Source: Bradyrhizobium sp. JYMT SZCCT0428 | GTDB lineage: Bacteria > Pseudomonadota > Alphaproteobacteria > Rhizobiales > Xanthobacteraceae | NCBI RefSeq assembly: GCF_018131075.1 | Contig: NZ_JAFCLS010000057.1 | Span: 1-46,152 of the forward strand | Direction: 5' to 3' | DNA: 46,152 nucleotides | Shown here: piece after piece, positions 7,601-15,204 of the stretch | How positions within the stretch are numbered: the stretch's first letter is position 1 | Layout: the number at the start of each line of letters is the position of its first letter | Notes under the pieces: model-generated | What the model was told of the DNA's origin: nothing | Database searches by the model: none | Seen by the model: the letters and a program-made list of their open reading frames with translations, nothing else | Made by a program: the position numbers and the translations under genes

Positions 7601-9103
7601 TCAGGAAATGGAAGTAAGTCCGGATATGGCAGGCGCGTTCAGCACTTGTCCCTCGGGCCCGAAGATAGATCCATGACACGGACAGTCCCAGCAGCTCTCG
7701 AAGCTATTCCAGTGCAGATGGCACCCGAGATGTGTGCACGCAGCGGAATGCTGATGGACATTCCCTTTTGCATCGCGATAAGCCGCAATCTTCCTTAGGC
7801 CCTGGCGTATGATTGCTCCCTCTCCGGGCTCCAATTCATCCGCAGAGCTGATTTCGCCCGGCGTCACATATTCTGCCAGATTTTTGAGTGCGGTGCTGTT
7901 TTCCATTACCCAGTTCTTAGCGGCCTTCAATGGCTTGCGGTCGGGCGCATACAGCTCCGTCCATTTGCTTTCGCCGCCCGTAACGAGGGTCGCATTCAGA
8001 ATCGCACCCATCACGCCGTGGGTCAGGCCCTGTCCGGAGTCGCCGGTTGCGACGTAAATGTACTCCGACCCGGGGTTTTTGCCGATGAAGCCGGCGTAGT
8101 CGATCGTATCGAGCACCTGTCCCGACCAGCGATGGGTGACATCTTTCAGCATCGGCATTTTGCCACGCGCCCATTGCTCCAGGCGTTCGAAACGCTTGTC
8201 GGCGTCATCGACTTCGCCGCTCTTATGATCCTCGCCGCCAACCAGGACGAAATCCATGTGGTTATCCCCCGGCTGAAGGCGCACGTAGTGATAGGGTTCT
8301 TCCGTGTCCCAGTAGAGCGCATCCGGCAGGGCGCCGCGATTGATGGCGAAGCCAATGACATACGTCCGGTAGGGCGACGTTTTCGAATGCAGCGCTACGC
8401 GGTCGACGATCGATGAATTGGTGGCAACAACGGCATGGCCGGCGCGGATCAGACCCCGCGCGGTCTTAACCGTCACCGCGCCATTTTCTTCGACGACTTC
8501 ATCTGCGGCCGTATTAGCAAAGAAGCGAACCCCGCGCTTTGCGCAGGCTTCGGCCACTCCCGCCAGATATTTGAGCGGATGAAATGTCGCTTGTCGGGGG
8601 TAACGCAGCGCGTGGCGGGTGTCGCATTCGTTGAGAGGCACACCGACCAAGCGCTCGACAGGGGCTCCTACCGCCCGCACAGCGTCGAGCTCCTTGTCGA
8701 TCACGTCGGCCGGCATATCGTCGCCCTGAAACAAGTAGCCGTCGAGACGGCGAAAATCGCAATCGATCCCTTCTCTTTTCTGTATTTCTTCGATGCGGTC
8801 CACCGCCGCAGCCTGGCTTTGATAAAAGAGCTTCGACTGATCTTCCCCTTTGATTTTCTGCATCTCGCCCATCAGGTCATCGCATAGCGGTGCCAAATGG
8901 GCGGAGGTACGCGCCGTCATTCCGCCGGCTATCGGACCCCGATCAATAACGATGACCGAACGGCCGCGCTGGCTTAGCTCGTAGGCCGTCGACAGGCCGG
9001 CAATGCCGCTGCCCACGACGACTACGTCGCACCGTTCGTCACCTTGCAGCGGGATGGCCTGGGGCGCGACGGCAATCGACATCCAAAGAGATTTGCTGGT
9101 CAT
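7601..9103 (-). CDS. FAD-dependent oxidoreductase with C-terminal Rieske domain
   Basis: A 500-residue cytoplasmic fusion. Residues 26-55 hold the Rossmann FAD motif (VVVVGSGIAGLSTAYELSQRG) of the D-amino-acid-oxidase/glycine-oxidase (DAO) fold, which continues to about residue 390 (YIYVATGDSGQGLTHGVMGA). The last 100 residues are a Rieske [2Fe-2S] domain: C456-T-H458 and C474-P-C476-H477 are the cluster ligands, with C461 and C476 as the likely disulfide pair. Such proteins are common in stress clusters of Proteobacteria; the substrate is unknown. The ATG at 9103 has an ideal AAAGGAGG 7 bases upstream, and an exact EcfG-type promoter begins 28 bases upstream. Confidence 0.9.
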   Translation of the reverse strand: MTSKSLWMSIAVAPQAIPLQGDERCDVVVVGSGIAGLSTAYELSQRGRSVIVIDRGPIAGGMTARTSAHLAPLCDDLMGEMQKIKGEDQSKLFYQSQAAAVDRIEEIQKREGIDCDFRRLDGYLFQGDDMPADVIDKELDAVRAVGAPVERLVGVPLNECDTRHALRYPRQATFHPLKYLAGVAEACAKRGVRFFANTAADEVVEENGAVTVKTARGLIRAGHAVVATNSSIVDRVALHSKTSPYRTYVIGFAINRGALPDALYWDTEEPYHYVRLQPGDNHMDFVLVGGEDHKSGEVDDADKRFERLEQWARGKMPMLKDVTHRWSGQVLDTIDYAGFIGKNPGSEYIYVATGDSGQGLTHGVMGAILNATLVTGGESKWTELYAPDRKPLKAAKNWVMENSTALKNLAEYVTPGEISSADELEPGEGAIIRQGLRKIAAYRDAKGNVHQHSAACTHLGCHLHWNSFESCWDCPCHGSIFGPEGQVLNAPAISGLTSIS

Positions 9104-9130
9104 TTAAATTCCTCCTTTATAATGCATGCA

Positions 9131-9155
9131 AACGGCTTGGCGTATCACCGGTTCC
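9131..9155 (-). promoter_or_regulatory. Putative EcfG (general stress sigma) promoter, exact match
   Basis: On the minus strand GGAAC (9155-9151), 16 bases, CGTT (9134-9131). It ends 28 bases before the ATG of the FAD/Rieske gene. Confidence 0.68.
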
Positions 9156-10145
9156 CATCCGGCCAATGGCGCAAAGAATGAGGGAAATATCTCGCCGGCC
9201 CGCGGCAGCCTTTGCTTTGTAGCGGAGTACGGCGTGCTAGGCCGCTGATGCTCGTCGCGCCTCCGTGAACGAGAGTTGTGGGCTGTCGCCTGCCGAACAC
9301 CCACTGACAATCGCGCGGAAGAGAGGGGCCGTTCGAGGGCGGCAGTTAGGAAAGTTCAGCGAATGGTCCATCTCTCGTCGGCATCCACGTACCCGCTATT
9401 CGCCTGGCTTCGTGGCTCGCCTTCTGATGTCGGGCATTCGAGGGGCGGACATTCCCTCGGGTATGGCCTGGTCGCAATTGCCGGAACCTGCTGCTCGGGA
9501 TCGCAGCACTTTTTGCCGTCTACGGTCGGGATCCGACCATGGACCAGACCTTCATCCGGCATATGTAGACCCATCACGAGCAGGAAATTCTGCTAGCATC
9601 GATGGCTGCCGGAGAGCCGGCGACCCGGCGGGCTCTTTGCTCATGGTGGCGAGCCAAAGGGGAGAGGCCAAGATTCTCTTACATTGGTGGGCGAGCTGAT
9701 TCGGTGAACCTATGCAGATCTGTTCGACGCACGAGCGCGCGTCGATGCCCGGCCTGCTCGACACGGCGGAGGTTGCGAGACTTGGGTCCACGGAGGGCTA
9801 ATCCTTCGACGGCTAGGCCTCGATTTTATGACCTCACAAGGGGCCGGTAGCGATGGCGAATTCGCGGCTTCGCGATGGGAGCGACCCGGGTTTGTGTATA
9901 TTGGCGCATGCCATCCGTCATGAGCAGCAAGGCGAGATTGCGTTGATGCATGGCGTGAGCGGCGAAAATGCTGTCGCTGTTGGTTTTCGAAACACGTTCG
10001 CCGACAACGTGAATCCCGCAAATTCCTGGAGCCGAGGTGAGGCCACTGAGTTGTGGGCCTCTCGCCTGCCGCTCTCGGCCCAAAGGAACATTCCATCCGC
10101 AGGGTCCTTATTGACCGTATAACGCTAAACGGGGTCGACGCGGTC
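9156..10145. other. Long intergenic region, probably degenerate
   Basis: Nearly 1 kb with no gene I can support. A plus-strand frame ending with a TAG at 9567-9569 reads LLLGIAALFAVYGRDPTMDQ, which looks like a small membrane protein, but it has no start codon between its upstream stop and this segment, so it may be a relic. A GGAAC at 10085 upstream of the YihY gene lacks a matching -10. Confidence 0.4.
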
Positions 10146-10967
10146 ATGTGGTGGAAGGTACTGAAAGAGGCTGCGGCCAACTGGTCGAACCACAAGGATG
10201 CGAGGCAGGGGGCCGCGCTGGCGTATTATTCCGTGTTTTCACTCGGTCCCATTATCGTAATCGCCATCGCCGTGTCCGGGCTGCTTTTCGGCCACGATGC
10301 CGTCACCGCACAGGTCATGTCGTCGATCAAGGACATGCTTGGCGAAACCGGAGCGAAGGCTATTGAGGCGATGCTCGCTGAGGCCAGCCGACCGGCTGCG
10401 GGCATTCTCGCTACCATACTTGGTATAGGAGCGCTACTTTTCGCCGCGATTGGTGTCGTCGTGCAATTGAAAGACGCGCTCAACGTGGTCTGGGAGGTGG
10501 AAGAGTCGAAGGGTTCCGGGATTTGGCACTTCGCGCGCAACTATGTGCTGTCTTTTCCCGCGGTTTTGACATTGGGCTTCCTGCTGTTGGTCTCGCTGGT
10601 GGTGAGCGCTGGCCTGGCTGCTGCAGGCAAATATGCCGCTACCTACATGCCAGAAGGCGTGCTGCACATCGCAAGTATGCTGTTTTCGTTCGTGGTAGTG
10701 ATGGCGCTTTTCGCCATGATGTTCAAATGGCTGCCCGATGTTTCCGTCGGCTGGCGCGACGTCTGGCTGGGAGCGTTTCTTACCGCACTGTTCTTTGAAA
10801 TCGGTAAGGCAGCGATTGGTTTCTACATCGGCAAGCAAGGCTTGGAATCAACCTATGGGGCAGCCGCTTCGATCGTCGTGGTGCTGATCTGGGTCTACTA
10901 TACGTCGCAGATCATCTTGATGGGTGCGGAGACACCCATAGTTACGCGGAGCACAATGACTCGTTGA
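10146..10967 (+). CDS. YihY/BrkB-family membrane protein (C-terminus shifted)
   Basis: A 273-residue inner-membrane protein of the YihY/virulence factor BrkB family (formerly mis-called RNase BN). It opens with the family's cytoplasmic start MWWKVLKEAAANWSNHKDAR, then GAALAYYSVFSLGPIIVIAI, and has about six hydrophobic helices; a central VVVQLKDALNVVWEVE and a late WVYYTSQIILMGAE are typical. I chose the ATG at 10146 because the 31 residues before it are not family-like. The last residues (TPIVTRSTMTR) look wrong. One frame over the DNA reads THSYAEHNDSLKRMS with a stop at 10979-10981, the usual GAEF-T ending. A 1-base loss near 10930 is likely. The transport substrate is unknown. Confidence 0.85.
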   Translation: MWWKVLKEAAANWSNHKDARQGAALAYYSVFSLGPIIVIAIAVSGLLFGHDAVTAQVMSSIKDMLGETGAKAIEAMLAEASRPAAGILATILGIGALLFAAIGVVVQLKDALNVVWEVEESKGSGIWHFARNYVLSFPAVLTLGFLLLVSLVVSAGLAAAGKYAATYMPEGVLHIASMLFSFVVVMALFAMMFKWLPDVSVGWRDVWLGAFLTALFFEIGKAAIGFYIGKQGLESTYGAAASIVVVLIWVYYTSQIILMGAETPIVTRSTMTR

Positions 10968-10980
10968 AGCGGATGTCGTG

Positions 10981-11015
10981 AATGCGGCGGCTTGCGATCG
11001 CAAGGCCGCCGCATT
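10981..11015. terminator. Bidirectional hairpin terminator between convergent genes
   Basis: AATGCGGCGGC and GCCGCCGCATT form a perfect 11-bp stem. The inner TTGCGATCGCAA is itself self-complementary. It lies between the stops of the convergent YihY and DUF892 genes. T runs are short, so its efficiency is uncertain. Confidence 0.6.
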
Positions 11016-11022
11016 GATCGAT

Positions 11023-11538
11023 TCAGGCCGCAGTTGAAGCCTTGGAGTTGACGCCTTTGCGCAGCGCCACCGTGTTGAGCTTGGTATTCGCCGCCTTCTC
11101 TTCGTTCAGATTTGTCGTTAGGAAGCGCACGATCTCGTCGTGACCGAGCTCTTCAGCCCAAGCGATCAGCGTCCCGTAACGGCAGATTTCGTAGTGCTCG
11201 ACGGCCTGTGCGTTCGCGACAATGGCCGCGTCTAGCACGGCCTTGTCTTCGATCTCTCCGGCTGTTTCGTCGGCCTCCTTGATGATGCCGTCGATGGCCG
11301 GACATTTAGTACCGCTGGGCTCTTTGCCCAGCTTTTCGAAGGCTTTCTGAAGTCGCTCGACCTGCTTGTTGGTGTCTTCGAGATGGCCCTTCAGCCCGGC
11401 GACCAGGTCCCGGTTGGTGGCTTTCTCGATCATCTTAGGCAGCGATTTAACGATCTGCTGCTCGGCGTAGTATATGTCCTGAAGGCCATGAAGCAGCAAA
11501 TCATCCATGGTTTTGATGTCTTTGGTGAAAAGACCCAT
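11023..11538 (-). CDS. DUF892 (YciE/YciF-type) ferritin-like protein
   Basis: A 171-residue cytoplasmic four-helix-bundle protein of the DUF892 family. Typical parts are the start MGLFTKDIKTMDDLLLHGLQ, then DIYYAEQQIVKSLPKM, a middle VERLQKAFEKLGKEP, and VEHYEICRYGTLIAWAEELG with metal-binding-type Glu/His spacing. Members are induced by stress in enterobacteria and rhizobia, and are suspected di-metal proteins. The ATG at 11538 has a strong AAAGGAGGT 5 bases upstream. An exact EcfG-type promoter ends 31 bases before it. Of all genes here this has the clearest stress-promoter layout. Confidence 0.92.
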   Translation of the reverse strand: MGLFTKDIKTMDDLLLHGLQDIYYAEQQIVKSLPKMIEKATNRDLVAGLKGHLEDTNKQVERLQKAFEKLGKEPSGTKCPAIDGIIKEADETAGEIEDKAVLDAAIVANAQAVEHYEICRYGTLIAWAEELGHDEIVRFLTTNLNEEKAANTKLNTVALRKGVNSKASTAA

Positions 11539-11568
11539 TTCGCACCTCCTTTGGAATGGTGGCAATGG

Positions 11569-11593
11569 AACGCCGAGGTCTGCTGGCGGTTCC
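11569..11593 (-). promoter_or_regulatory. Putative EcfG (general stress sigma) promoter, exact match
   Basis: On the minus strand GGAAC (11593-11589), 16 bases, CGTT (11572-11569), 31 bases before the DUF892 ATG, which also has a near-perfect ribosome binding site. Confidence 0.7.
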
Positions 11594-11886
11594 ACATAAG
11601 TAAACGGCATGGCCGACAGGCAACAACTCATGCGAACCTGCTGGGACAGCTATGGATGTCTGGGGCGACATGCCGCGCGATTCAGGAAGCCCTGTTCGAG
11701 ACGGCCATGAACGGCCAGGACGCTGAACGGGAGAATTGGCCCGTCTCCTTTACGACCGTCACCTTCGAACCTTGTATCCACCGAAGAGAGATTCTGGATG
11801 AGACAAGTCGGGCTGAAAAGTCGTAATCATATATGTCCGTAAAGATGGAAGTGTCGATGCTCGGATAAGTAGCCTTTGGAAAGACT
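11594..11886. other. Intergenic stretch without a supported gene
   Basis: About 290 bases between the DUF892 promoter and the end of the phasin gene. I see no supported gene or clear signal in it. Confidence 0.5.
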
Positions 11887-12366
11887 TCATCGCTTAATAC
11901 TTAGTTCAACCATTTCATTCGAGAACTTGCGGAACATTGCGATCCGCTCTTTTGTGAGCTCTTCAATGACGCGGAGTAACTGAAAGGGCGACCTAATCGA
12001 CGCAAGCCTCGGTCCGAATTCAAGCGCAAATTGCATGTTGGCTTGTGCCATTTCCAACAGCTTTGCTTGATAAGCCCGCGCTGTTGCCGTGGCTGAAGAA
12101 AAATCAAAACCTTTCTTTAATTCCGTTTCGCTCATGATCTGTTTAACGGAGTCCTGCAGTGCTATCGCTGGACTCTCAAGAATGGCAGCCTTTTGTTTCG
12201 GATCGTTAGGACCCTTGGGAGACGATTTAATAGGGTCGGCCGCAACCGAGCGCACGCGGCTGAGTTTTGGGCTTCTAATAACAGCCGAATTGGTTCGCTG
12301 GGCCTTGGCGGCTATTTTCAGTCTGCGGGCGGGCTTTAACGCCGTTGTTGCTTTGCGTTTAGTCAT
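11887..12366 (-). CDS. Phasin-family protein
   Basis: A 159-residue protein. Its first 60 residues are basic and Ala/Lys-rich (TKRKATTALKPARRLKIAAK), like the DNA-binding tails of some phasins. The C-terminal 85 residues form an amphipathic helical phasin domain: ATATARAYQAKLLEMAQANM, then FALEFGPRLASIRSPFQLLRV and ERIAMFRKFSNEMVEL. Phasins coat polyhydroxyalkanoate granules. I begin at the ATG at 12366; 11 residues further upstream are not family-like. A near-EcfG promoter lies 43 bases upstream. A PHB-depolymerase-type gene occurs far away in the window, but there is no direct link. Confidence 0.75.
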   Translation of the reverse strand: MTKRKATTALKPARRLKIAAKAQRTNSAVIRSPKLSRVRSVAADPIKSSPKGPNDPKQKAAILESPAIALQDSVKQIMSETELKKGFDFSSATATARAYQAKLLEMAQANMQFALEFGPRLASIRSPFQLLRVIEELTKERIAMFRKFSNEMVELSIKR

Positions 12367-12408
12367 TTGAGCACTCCAAAGACGATTTGAGACATTCACT
12401 GAAAAGCC

Positions 12409-12433
12409 AACATGCTGGGCAATTCAACGTTCC
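12409..12433 (-). promoter_or_regulatory. Putative EcfG-type promoter (one mismatch)
   Basis: On the minus strand GGAAC, 16 bases, TGTT; one -10 mismatch. It lies 43 bases before the phasin start. Confidence 0.38.
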
Positions 12434-12482
12434 CTAATATGCTGGCGGGGCCCGCTTCCAAATAGTCTGAACCGATCGGGGC

Positions 12483-12653
12483 CTAGTATTTGCCGCCCTG
12501 AATTACCGTAAACTGGGGACGCCGACGCGAGGTTGGTGCCACGGGGGTCGAAAAGGCAACCGCGTCGTCCACGAGATCAGCGACCGCTATCAAATAATAA
12601 CCTACACCGCTGAACATCACGGCAGGGGCAGCCCAGAGCAGCATCATCGGCAT
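12483..12653 (-). CDS. Small membrane protein (56 aa)
   Basis: A 56-residue frame with an excellent ribosome binding site (AGGAGG, 5 bases before the ATG at 12653). Residues 3-25 are hydrophobic (MLLWAAPAVMFSGVGYYLIA), giving one membrane segment. The rest is a short soluble tail with an Arg-rich patch and the end FTVIQGGKY. No function is known. The ribosome binding site, the compact hydrophobic helix and the same orientation as the neighbours are the support. Confidence 0.6.
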   Translation of the reverse strand: MPMMLLWAAPAVMFSGVGYYLIAVADLVDDAVAFSTPVAPTSRRRPQFTVIQGGKY

Positions 12654-12831
12654 TATGTCCTCCTACTGAGCAAACACAGTGTGTTTCAAGTACCGTGGGA
12701 TTTTGTTGTTCCCACTCCCGCCGAAGATCGCCAACTCTGTGCACGCTTCCTTGCTTGCGTGGACTCCTACCAGAGCCAACGATCAGTCGTTCTTCAAGTG
12801 CTGGGGGGCTCACGAGGCGGGCGCCGCATAC

Positions 12832-13104
12832 TCACTCCGGGGCTTTGCGGTTGCTGTATTGCCAGCCCGACTTATCCGACATCGGATCGCGCGCGACGGT
12901 GCACGTCATCGTTTGAATGCAATTAGCGCACTCAAAGGTCCGGCTGTCATCGCTCTTTGACGCCGGGCTGATCATGGTCAGCATCATTCGTTTGGAACAT
13001 CGCGGACAGCGGGGCCGCTCAATTGGGATCAGCGACGGTTCAGGACGGGCATGGGGTTGGGGCAAGTGATGTGCATCCCTTTTGGTCGGGCGGGAGCGCA
13101 ACAC
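12832..13104 (-). CDS. Small zinc-ribbon protein
   Basis: About 90 residues, start uncertain. The core from residue 28 is a two-pair Cys zinc ribbon: RPRCPRCSKRMMLTMISP and then RTFECANCIQTMTC, followed by ARDPMSDKSGW. The layout (CPRC-x24-CANC) matches small rhizobial zinc-ribbon proteins of unknown role, often annotated as hypothetical. The first 27 residues (from 13104) are not family-like, so the true start may lie further in at a non-ATG codon. Confidence 0.6.
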   Translation of the reverse strand: MLRSRPTKRDAHHLPQPHARPEPSLIPIERPRCPRCSKRMMLTMISPASKSDDSRTFECANCIQTMTCTVARDPMSDKSGWQYSNRKAPE

Positions 13105-13411
13105 TCTCAGTCACGGATGGAAGCCGATGGCCGAGCGGTGATCGGGATAATCTGGCATGTCCGAGAACCGACGTAGTGGTCAATATTGCTCACACCGGAA
13201 AAGTTAATGAAGGAACTATTTCGCGGCGCATGCGCCGCGGCAGGTCACCTTTTCCTCGCCTTCTTAAGAAAATTTTTCCGCGAATAAATGGCGCCGATGG
13301 AGCGCTTCATTTTCAGCGCGATCAAGGTGACGGCCATTCCGGAAACCAACAGTTTACGCAACTGATCGTCATCCGTAAGTGTCCAGGGGCGGCCAGCTGG
13401 ACGGGGACCGC

Positions 13412-13639
13412 TCATTTCCCCTTCGCCTTCAGGCCCAGGTCTCCCAACGTGATGGGGAGACGTGTGACGCTTTTCGCCTTCATCAGTACGACGTTAATGG
13501 CCTTTGCCCGGCCGCGAACAGATGCCGGTGTCCGCTTCATCCGTTCCGCGATCGTTACTGAGGTGCGGCCTTCCGCGGCGAGCTTGCGAAGGCGATCGTC
13601 GTCTTCAGGCGTCCACGGCTGAATAATGCGCCTCTTCAT
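13412..13639 (-). CDS. Small Myb/HTH-like DNA-binding protein
   Basis: A 75-residue protein with a SANT/Myb-like or GcrA-like helix-turn-helix at its start: WTPEDDDRLRKLAAEGRTS, then VTIAERMKRTPASVRGRAKA. This probably binds DNA. The tail ends GDLGLKAKGK. Its ATG overlaps the stop of the upstream 32-residue frame (ATGA), so translation may be coupled. The target is unknown. Confidence 0.7.
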   Translation of the reverse strand: MKRRIIQPWTPEDDDRLRKLAAEGRTSVTIAERMKRTPASVRGRAKAINVVLMKAKSVTRLPITLGDLGLKAKGK

Positions 13640-13734
13640 TTTCCCTTTGCCTTCAGCCCCAGCGCTACGGAGAGGTTCGGCGCTGCAAGTTCGCTATCTA
13701 TCCGTACAACAGCCGGAGAGTGCGCACTTTTCAT
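13636..13734 (-). CDS. Tiny upstream ORF sharing a tail with the Myb-like protein
   Basis: A 32-residue frame (starts MKSAHSPAVVRIDSELAAPN) whose end, GLKAKGK, is identical to the end of the next protein. Its TGA overlaps the next ATG. No strong ribosome binding site is seen. It may be a coupled leader ORF or a duplicated 3' remnant of a Myb-like gene. Confidence 0.35.
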   Translation of the reverse strand: MKSAHSPAVVRIDSELAAPNLSVALGLKAKGK

Positions 13735-14038
13735 TGAAGGACCACCACACTGCGAGACCGAAAGCATCTATGGCGAGCGCCAAAAGCATAGCCTTCGCGA
13801 TTAGCTTTGCCCATTCCCAGTAAGACACGGACGCAATTTCCAGTCGGCATTATGGCCGCACCGCATGATGATAAAGTTCGGTCATCACAGGTAGGCGCCG
13901 GCCCGCATAGTGCCCTTCGCTTTTTGCCATGTGCCGGTCGCCGCTCCGACAGCGTGTCCGAGACCATCGGCGCGCTGCGCGGCTGATTAGGGAGCGGATC
14001 AGCGCAGGCGCGAAAGCCGCCCCGAGGGGCTTGGCTAC
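13735..14038. other. Intergenic stretch without a supported gene
   Basis: About 300 bases. Frames exist on both strands but none has a family match or ribosome binding site. I see nothing else. Confidence 0.4.
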
Positions 14039-14323
14039 CTATTGTTTCGCCGCGGGCGGAGTTGCTTCAGGAGCTGGCGCTGTTGCGGAGGGCTCGTCCA
14101 TGGGGGCGGATCCCCGAAGTTCTGACGCTGCCACGCAGTTGCCGGCCCAAAGCTTGGTCCCCTTAACCGTTCCGACGAGCTTGCAGCCTTCTGCCGCTTT
14201 TGGCTTTACCTGAGCGAGCGGCTTCTCAAAACGGACTGGCAAGCCTTGCCGGGCACCGGCAGTCCGAGGCTGTCGAGTCTGCCGGATGCACGGTGCGGGC
14301 GGAGGCGGGCCGTCAGGACGCAA
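14039..14323 (-). CDS. Hypothetical protein, possibly with replaced N-terminus
   Basis: The C-terminal 60 residues look coding: PLAQVKPKAAEGCKLVGTVK, then GTKLWAGNCVAASELRG and a Pro/Ala-rich tail. Two Cys residues bracket a small motif of the kind seen in secreted rhizobial proteins. The first 30 residues (Pro/Arg-rich) give no signal peptide, so the original start may have been lost by rearrangement. I do not recognise a function. Confidence 0.4.
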   Translation of the reverse strand: MRPDGPPPPAPCIRQTRQPRTAGARQGLPVRFEKPLAQVKPKAAEGCKLVGTVKGTKLWAGNCVAASELRGSAPMDEPSATAPAPEATPPAAKQ

Positions 14324-14514
14324 GAATGGGAGCTACCGACATGGGGGGCGGACAAAAGGCATGACGGACGCCGTCCGCTACATCAATGCGCTGGCTAAGA
14401 GTGCTCGCGATCCCTGACATTCAGCGCGAGGCGCGACCTCGGCCCCTAGGCTTTCCCTAGGCTGCCGTTGCCGACAGGAGCCCGGCTGACCCCTTAAGAT
14501 GCCCTCTCCAACCT
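14324..14514. other. Intergenic stretch without a supported gene
   Basis: Only very short frames, such as one beginning MTDAVRYINALAKSARDP, which is 18 residues long. Nothing is supportable. Confidence 0.35.
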
Positions 14515-14544
14515 AAGATGCCCTGCTAATACCAAGGGCATCTT
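14515..14544. terminator. Hairpin AAGATGCCCT / AGGGCATCTT
   Basis: A perfect 10-bp stem with a 10-base loop, followed by TCT. A further direct copy of AAGATGCCCT lies at 14496-14505. It resembles a terminator, but no clear gene ends here. About 280 bases from here to the tandem duplication hold no supported gene. Confidence 0.4.
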
Positions 14545-14822
14545 TCTGGCCACAACGTGGAGCGGCAGGGATACTGACCGGATGGTCCGTCTTAAGATTA
14601 TGGACGGCTTGCAGATGCTGCCATGATCGGGGATAAACTCTGATGAACTCGGCGCAGCAAGCGGCTCATCAAGTCCTTCTCTTGCTCGGTCGTTGCGGTT
14701 GAAGGCTTTGGAAACTTTCGTCGGGGGTGTCTTGCCCACACGCGGAGCCCAGTCGAGAGGCGATGAAAGAGGTCTCGCCCATTCAATCGACCACCTTCAA
14801 CTGATATGAGCTAGCACCGTCC

Positions 14823-15204
14823 CGTTGTTGCGGTGCTTCGGGCACGCCATTGCGAATAAATCGGCTCCAAGTACAAAATCTGCGTCCCACCTTTAGGATT
14901 TTGGTTGGATGCTTGCCATGCAAGTGAGGAGCATGGCGTTATAGGTGTCACCATCTGCACCGGCATGAACACGGCGGTGGCAGTTTGGGCAGAGAGCAAT
15001 AACAAAAGCCGGGCGTTGTTGCGGTGCTTCGGGCACGCCATTGCGAATAAATCGGCTCCAAGTACAAAATCTGCGTCCCACCTTTAGGATTTTGGTTGGA
15101 TGCTTGCCATGCAAGTGAGGAGCATGGCGTTATAGGTGTCACCATCTGCACCGGCATGAACACGGCGGTGGCAGTTTGGGCAGAGAGCAATAACAAAAGC
15201 CGGG
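14823..15204. repeat. Perfect 191-bp tandem duplication
   Basis: Unit 1 is 14823-15013 and unit 2 is 15014-15204; by eye the two are identical. Each unit contains the last 39 codons and the stop of the HNH endonuclease gene plus 70 bases past it. The gene itself stays intact because it ends within unit 2. Unit 1 is therefore a spare copy of the gene's 3' end. Identity suggests a recent event. Confidence 0.9.

Noticed and set aside
10085..10110. GGAAC upstream of the YihY gene as another EcfG promoter
   Set aside because: No CGTT-like -10 element occurs 16 or 17 bases downstream.
14823..15204. Possible CRISPR array, because of exact direct repeats
   Set aside because: Only two copies, 191 bp each, with no spacers, and the unit is coding sequence of the HNH gene.
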